A stretch of DNA of 64,000 nucleotides. Origin: JAOPZW01 sp963764585. Lineage in GTDB: Bacteria > Actinomycetota > Thermoleophilia > Solirubrobacterales > Solirubrobacteraceae. The stretch is taken from NCBI GenBank assembly GCA_963764585.1, contig CAVXTB010000004.1, positions 1 to 64,000 of the forward strand, read 5' to 3'. The position numbers were made by a program, and so were the translations under genes. Under the pieces are notes generated by a model. That model was not told the DNA's origin. It was given only the letters and a program-made list of their open reading frames with translations, and searched no databases. Of this stretch, positions 63,756 through 64,000 are shown one piece after another; the first letter of the stretch is position 1, and each line of letters opens with the position of its first letter.

Positions 63756-64000
63756 CGGGCTTGAATCTATGCCTCAGCGCGCCGGGCGGCCAAGTCAGTG
63801 GTGCTCGAGCGGACCTCGCTGCTAGGGCTTTGCAGGATGCTCTTGCTCGCATGGCCGGGCGGGCGCGTACCGGGGCGGCGTCCGCAAACCGCGACAACCG
63901 TGTCGCGGACGTCGTCGACGGCGTTGCCCTCGCCAGGCACGCGACCTCCGATTGGCAGGCGCACGGCCGTGCCGGGGCGCGACTTCGTCGCGTCCGATCG
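63756..64000. other. right-edge stretch without a confident gene
   Basis: Several short frames are open on both strands, but none has a start with a ribosome-binding site or a recognisable peptide. The McrB-like promoter should lie here on the minus strand. A gene entering from the right edge cannot be excluded. Confidence 0.3.

Overview
The window is very GC-rich, with dense gene packing, many GTG/TTG starts and ATGA/GTGA stop-start overlaps. It carries the rpmG-secE-nusG-rplK-rplA-rplJ-rplL and rpoB-rpoC core operons, a DivIVA-type protein and abundant secreted proteins. I infer an actinomycetote, most likely of class Thermoleophilia (Solirubrobacterales-like). That placement rests on style and protein character, not on a search.

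Layout. 0.3-2.2 kb: a lower-GC AlbA_2/ATPase regulator-type gene bracketed by AACTGAT inverted repeats. 2.5-17.1 kb (minus strand): rpoC and rpoB, then a secreted protein and an alpha/beta hydrolase lying between rpoB and rplL, then rplL-rplJ-rplA-rplK-nusG-secE-rpmG. RpoB, RplJ and SecE carry unusual acidic extensions. 17.3-26.9 kb (minus): an FHA protein, then a tightly overlapped set transcribed HtrA protease - vWA - MoxR - DUF58 - vWA - circularly permuted ATP-grasp - alpha-E - transglutaminase. 27-39 kb: accessory metabolism and stress genes (MFS efflux, aldo/keto reductase, flavin reductase-like, PLP decarboxylase-like, Nudix, a degenerate endonuclease V, HAD phosphatase, large secreted protein, cupin-fold protein, DivIVA, nitroreductase, BON protein).

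39.5-48 kb (minus): a redox locus. One operon encodes a Pro-rich membrane protein, ApbE flavin transferase, a six-helix ferric-reductase-like membrane protein with an outside domain carrying an SGAT-like motif, a NuoF-like flavoprotein and a ferredoxin. Next to it are a two-component system, a membrane cytochrome c and a ferric-reductase/FAD oxidoreductase. Together they look like an NADH-to-cell-surface electron route under two-component control.

49-57.7 kb (minus): recC-recB-recD, with GTGA overlaps intact but broken by about 14 frame changes. Each one is exactly repaired by restoring CG dinucleotides in GCGC/CGCG tracts (one site needs four bases). The repaired genes have lengths divisible by three and normal RecBCD sizes. 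A single lesion of the same kind breaks the cupin gene at 37.25 kb. This looks like a systematic local sequence error or a highly specific mutational process, not ordinary gene decay.

57.7-64 kb: a 3'-half fragment of tRNA-Thr(CGT), two small exported proteins, and a lower-GC two-gene McrB/McrC-like (type IV restriction) system. Its AAA+ protein carries three apparent sensor modules ahead of the motor. The tRNA fragment and the composition shift suggest a genomic-island boundary.
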